Assembly: GCF_041146795.1 (NCBI RefSeq)
Contig: NC_135179.1
Span: forward strand, 26,647,047 to 26,711,046
DNA: 64,000 bases
Source of the DNA: Maylandia zebra
Lineage: Eukaryota > Chordata > Actinopteri > Cichliformes > Cichlidae
Reading direction: 5' to 3'
Part shown: positions 59,017 through 64,000 of the stretch, piece by piece
Position numbering within the stretch: the first letter of the stretch is position 1
Layout: the number at the start of each line of letters is the position of its first letter
Program-made: the position numbers and the translations under genes
Notes under the pieces: model-generated
Databases searched by the model: none
Told to the model about the DNA's origin: nothing
Seen by the model: only the letters and a program-made list of their open reading frames with translations

Positions 59017-62009
59017 ACAACAGAATGTATAGAACACACACAGCTGTCTTTGGAGGTGCAAGCCTCAACGTCTCTTAACCCGCGGTGTCATCCGACAAAT
59101 CTCGACACCCGTCCCTCTACCACCAAAGTGCAGACTAGACTGTGCGCGATTCATTTTGCAGTGCTAGGGTGCAGACTTGCTGTGCAGGACAGCGCAGTGC
59201 AGAGTTACAGGCGAACAACAACGAAGAAAGACGAGTAAATTCACGAGGACTCGACTGTTTCCTGATTTCTTTTATCCTTTTTTTCTGGATGTTCAAATGT
59301 GCTTTGATTTGAAAGTGCTTTTTTTGTATTTCTCTCGGTACAGTGTGTTCATGTTTCAAATAAATGCCATTCTGTGCTCTGTAAATGCTCCGACGATACC
59401 TGTTTTTTTTATAGCTGTGAGTTTTTATGTTGATGGTGATTTGCATTTACAGACTTGCTACCTGGAAAAAACAAAAAGCTCGCAGTTTCACTTGAATCAA
59501 CAAATGATTGTCGATGGTTTGTTGTTTGGAATAAATGATCAGAGTATCAGAGGAGCCTTTGAAAGTGACAAATCTTCCCTTTTTAGATGGGAACGTTTTT
59601 CGGTTTTGAAGTTCCTGGATGATATCTCTGTGAAAGCTACAGGTAAATATTTAATAAGTTGTCAAAGAGGATATTAAGTTCCTCAGTAATGCAGGGCTTT
59701 CATTTCCGGTAGTTATAAGCATCCCAATATAAACATGAGCCCTTGGAAGTGCAGACGCTCCGGAGTTGCCCCTGGATTTCCAACTCCATTAATAAAGCCC
59801 AGACTGGACAATTCGATCTCATTGATTCCAATTTGCTTCCAAAATTTGGAAACCGAATGGTCATCCGACTTGCTGCATATATGCTTTTTTGTTTTTGCCT
59901 TCGTTATTTTAGTTTGAAGATTAATCAAACGAATGCAGAGGCGTAAGGGCCAATCAAGCAGCAGATCAAAATGAAGATGAATAATTTAGGTCCAGGTTAT
60001 GAACACTGAAAGGCAGGCTGGCGTAAACGCGTGCATATGTTGTGTTCACGCTTTCGCCTGTCATCTTTTGCATTAGCAGCAAAGCTGTGTCACCCTCTGT
60101 GCAGCGTGCTGGCCCCGCTGCAAAACTTTGATCAAGAGGTTGCCAGACAACGATGTTGCATCTCCAGCGGTGAGACGTGCCTGTCAGACAGCCGAAGGGA
60201 TCGAGGTAAATAAGCCTAAATGCATGTACATGCTACGTGAGAGGCTTCTCTCAGAGCAGCGGGGGAGCAGTGGCACAGATCTATTAAGGTTTTCTGGCTG
60301 TCTTTAACTCCTCTATTCCTATGACTGTAAGTGTCCTCTCAAATCAGGCTCATTCATTCAAGGAAAGCTGGACTTGCTCTTGTGCATACAAGTGGTAAAT
60401 GATTGTGGGATTTTTCTTTCCTATACACGAATCCCCCCCACAACACACACACACTCTCTCTTTTCTTCCATTTAGAGGGATTGCTGCCATTTTTATCTGT
60501 ATAGTCTTTCATTTTACAAGATAATACTCCCTTATGTGTAATTTCCCAAGCAGCTTACCTGCTGTGACTCAGCCTGTAAAGTAATGGCTCCATCACAGGG
60601 CCTCTATCAGTTCCCTTGAGCGTCTCTGTCCAGGTCATTAACATTCAAGATTCTCTTTAAATCACTTCATATTTCAGCAGTTACTTAAGATCAGATCTGT
60701 GTATTGGACAAAAGAATTAGGACTGGGCATAAAGTCTGCTCATCAGAAACGAGGCTGGGTGTTTTACTTTGAAATAAAATTCCCAGAGAAGTAGCCATCT
60801 ACATTTCTTCAAAGACAGGCCATTAATTGGATACATCTGTTAGAGAAACCCATAAGAGATTAAGCCCGGTCTTCCCAATGCTGTAGCTATGTAATTAGGC
60901 TTCTCCCCTGTTCTGGACAATGCACGCTGCAGCGCTGAGATGAAATGTGTTCATATTACAGTAGGTGATGAAATTCATTATTCATTTATAGCATTCATTT
61001 GAAATGAAAGCATCGCGTATTTTGAGAAACCAACCAAAACTCTCGGTCAGCGAAAGAAAGTTGAAATCTTCATCGGTGTGAAGACGTGACTTTGAGTGCA
61101 GCAATGTGGCATAAAATCAAATGTCTTCCGGAGTTATTGGCTCTTCACAAGAGATTATGAAATATGTTGTAAACTTAATGGCAAATGACACAATCGCTGA
61201 GCTGCAGTGTCGGCTAATGAGTAAAATTCTGCAGCATAACACACACCTCTAATTCCTTTAGTCTATTTTATCAGTTAAGCCATCTCTGTAAATTTTTTTC
61301 CATGTTAGCTGTCTGTCCTGGTGGCCAGGAGGAATGCCCTCACTGAAATATGTCCCATTGGTGGCTACCAGCGGCTCATATTTTTCACTTATATTATTTT
61401 ATTATTTATCTGATAGACTTTTGCCCATTTGTTTTTCCAAATCTCATCAGCCTCTGTTGTGCAGTTTTAGCACACCTGATATGCTAATACGTTAAAGACT
61501 ACAACTGGTAAACGTCAGCATGCTCGTACTATGGTTGGTGAGCGTCAGCAGTTAGCCCCCCAGAGCTCTACCATGGCCATACAATAACACACTTTAATGC
61601 TTTGAAGATGGCAGATCTGCAGTAAACACACACTCTAGATCAAACCAAAGCCAGGGCTGGTCCTACCTGCACAGTACCTTACATCAGTGGCTCAGTCGCA
61701 CTAGATTAAAAATAGCACTGCTTGCTATTGATCATTGCCAGGTGACTGCACTGATTTCTTTTTTTCTGAGAGAGACCAACTCCAAGTAGTCGCAGTGACC
61801 AACTGATTGCCCAGAGGTTGAATGTGCAAAACACTTTATATCTGGGCCACCATGTTTGGTTGCAAGGTGACTGCACAGGTTGCGTGGTGGGAGGCAACCT
61901 GTTTCCAAACAATCTGGTCTGATTGAGACTGACTGCAGTCACACACTCAGACAAACTGCCGTCTAATTTATAAATGCAGACAGATCGCCATCAGGTTGGC
62001 TGGATGGGT
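59017..62009. other. Intergenic DNA downstream of vwc2
   Basis: No gene is recognised. The 166-codon frame at 59177-59677 lies just past the vwc2 end and has no domain features. A complex AT-rich block at about 60760-61060 might be a conserved non-coding element. Confidence 0.4.
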
Positions 62010-62290
62010 ATAATGGTAAATGGACTGGTTCTTATGTAGCGCTTTTCTACTCAACCTGAGTACTCAAAGCGCTTTATACAACTCGCCTCATTCATCACAC
62101 ATTCACACATATTCACACAAGTACTTTTTTCTGTGCCTAAGTGCTTTCTCACTGTGCATTGGAGAACAACTGGCGGTTCAGCATCTTGCCCAAGGACTCT
62201 TTGACATGCAGACTGAAGCAGCCAGGGATTCAACCTTTCGATTAGTAGATGACCTGCTCTATATGCTAAACTACAGCCAGTGGTCAAGCA
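62010..62290 (+). repeat. Dispersed fish repeat (MITE- or SINE-like)
   Basis: Starts GGTAAATGGACTGGTTCTTA and contains TAGCGCTTTTCTACTC, CAAAGCGCTTTATACAACTC, CAGCATCTTGCCCAAGGAC and TTTCGATTAGTAGATGACC. This order is a very common teleost repeat. A shorter fragment is at 37130-37235. The 206-codon open frame overlapping it is an artefact. Confidence 0.6.
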
Positions 62291-63691
62291 GTTGTGTTTT
62301 AGTTATATTCCTATGTAAAAGGAAAGCTGCGGAGCATCTAAGCAATTTTGACTTAAATCACTTTCCCACAGCAACTGTGTTGCTATTTGTGGACGAATTT
62401 CTGAAATTCAAACCTGTTTTTTGGCTGGACTCTGAAACTAAGCACTCAACGTGGATTTCTGTGCATGCACTTAGCAACAGATTTGCAACAAACAGCAACA
62501 GATTTGCAATTTTTTGCCAGTTTGTCACAGTTAATCACCATATCATCACAAACAGATTATATGTAATTGCCGATTTGACCCCATTCCATTGCATACTGAA
62601 AGACTTACTCTGTCTTATTGCCATTTTATCGCTGTCTTAGCACGACAAAGTCACTTTGAAGATGGCAACTGGCTGTGACTGATCCCAGATGCAGTAGAAA
62701 ACACATATTCTACTTCCTGTGATGCAAAAAAAAAAACAAAAAAACTCTTTAAATCTTTAAGAGAGCTTTAAAAAACCAAAACCAAAAAACCCCTAAAATA
62801 TCATCATGGATGAGAAACAAAAAACAGGAGGAGCTGCAAGTTCTCCCAGAATAGGGTTATCATCACTGTAGTTATTACAGTGTTTAAAAATGATCAGCAT
62901 ATGTATTCAAATGGGATCCAATCCAGTCATTAGTAAGTATGGGGTATTAGTCTTGTTTAACTTGTCTCTGCTGTCAAACTGTCTTATGTATTTTTCTGCC
63001 TCAGAATCATTTTAAAAGATTTATTTTGCATATAGAGAGTCAGTGTAGTCCTAACATTAACCTTATGGTTCAGAATAGGGGCAAGCTGATTAATATGAGG
63101 TGATACGTTGATATTCACAAGTCACTAACACTCAGGAAGATTATATAGATTTTAAAAAGGTGTAATAAGATATGTGACATGTGTATGGCTGCATCACATC
63201 AAACTTGCAGAAAGACATTAAAAGACTATTTTTAGACCTGAGTCCAGTGTAACAGTGCACTCAACTTCAAAGAACTTTAGAAGACACATAAGGTGCCCGC
63301 CTGGGCTCAGAGAAAGTAAAAATGAAAAAGGATGTTGCTACTCTCTGAAAAAAATATTTCATTGTATTTATTAAAGAGTCCTTTAGGACAACATTTTTAT
63401 TTTATTGTACTGTTTTTTAAACATTTGCTAGGACTGATTATGAGTGTGTAATTTGTCTTTAAATGTCATCATATTAAGAACATTATTTATTTATCTTATA
63501 CAAAACCAATCCCTGGTACATAAGAGGCAAAGCACTAAAACGTGGCCATTAAGTGGCATTGGATTGTTTATTGTTTATTATGCTATGTTTTTAAAGGTCA
63601 TGAGCAAATAATGTTATTAATTTCAGCTTTTGAAGTAGATCTACATTCGTCAAACACTTGTGCATTTAAGGGTTTATGACACTCGCTATAC
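62291..63691. other. Unassigned AT-rich intergenic DNA
   Basis: No gene or element is recognised. Confidence 0.4.
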
Positions 63692-64000
63692 AGCAGGAGT
63701 CTCAAACTCCAGTCATCGAGGGCCAGTGTCCTGCAACTTTTCCATGTTACAACACACCTGAATAAAAATTTGTGTGTCATTAGCAAGAGTATAGAACTTG
63801 ACTGCATGCTGAAGTGGTGACTCCTAACCCCACTCAAGTAAATTTAAGTAAATGTAAGTGTTTGGAAAATGATCTACTAAATGTACACTTTTTGCACCAT
63901 GTTCATTCACTCATGAGCTGCTGTAACAGGAATCAAATGGCTGAATTGCCGCCACCTCAGCATGCAGTCAAGTTCTGGAGTCTTGCTAATGACCTACTAA
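63692..64000. mobile_element. Palindromic MITE, truncated by the window end
   Basis: The left arm begins GGAGTCTCAAACTCCAGTC and includes GTCATTAGCAAGA and CTTGACTGCATGCTGA. The reverse complement of these last phrases appears at 63958-63994 (TCAGCATGCAGTCAAG, then TCTTGCTAATGAC). The arms are separated by about 140 bp. The GTCTCAAACTCCAG end is known from common fish non-autonomous DNA elements. The outer part of the right arm is cut off. Confidence 0.6.

Noticed and set aside
59177..59677. 166-codon plus-strand open frame after vwc2
   Set aside because: Low-complexity Phe/Ser-rich translation just past the vwc2 poly(A) signal, with no recognisable motif.
62020..62640. 206-codon plus-strand open frame
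   Set aside because: It begins inside a common dispersed repeat and has no domain, codon bias or splice evidence of a gene.

Overview
The window looks like chromosomal DNA of a teleost fish, probably a percomorph. It has spliced vertebrate genes with GT-AG introns, long CA microsatellites, decayed Tc1-type transposons, hAT elements with 8-bp target duplications, and several dispersed repeats typical of fish. I read all exon structures by eye from splice signals, reading phase and remembered protein families; no alignment or database search was run.

Three protein-coding genes are well supported. (1) mocos, molybdenum cofactor sulfurase, lies on the minus strand from 13400 down to 3669. All 15 coding exons join in phase to give an 836-residue protein. 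(2) pcbp4, a poly(rC)-binding protein with three KH domains, lies on the plus strand from 20336 to 30480. Its 12 coding exons give 434 residues. (3) vwc2 (brorin), a secreted von Willebrand factor C protein, lies on the plus strand from 44399 to 58689. Its 3 coding exons give 307 residues, and a likely non-coding first exon ends at 34469. mocos and pcbp4 are head to head, about 6.9 kb apart. pcbp4 and vwc2 are in tandem. The three genes have unrelated jobs (cofactor sulfuration, RNA binding, extracellular BMP modulation), so they look like chance neighbours and not a pathway cluster.

The most unusual content is a composite transposon of about 2.9 kb present in two nearly identical, same-orientation copies. 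One is in mocos intron 11 (5363-8292) and the other in pcbp4 intron 7 (22704-25596). It has hAT-type terminal inverted repeats. Copy 2 has a perfect 8-bp target duplication. Inside are a broken BED-finger transposase fragment, an 80-bp nested insertion with its own 8-bp duplication, a miniature LTR element (two LTRs of about 280 bp around only 168 bp, with tRNA-Leu-type primer site and purine tract), and a third LTR from a rearrangement. Both copies share all of these layers, so the composite appears to have moved as one non-autonomous unit.

Layout: 1-3407 downstream flank of mocos with a Tc1 fragment; 3408-13740 mocos and its promoter; 13741-20304 divergent intergenic DNA with a small MITE-like element and a Tc1 remnant; 20305-31300 pcbp4; 31301-34080 intergenic; 34081-59016 vwc2 with long introns and scattered repeats; 59017-64000 downstream flank, ending inside a palindromic MITE cut by the window edge. 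I saw no rRNA, tRNA gene or CRISPR array.
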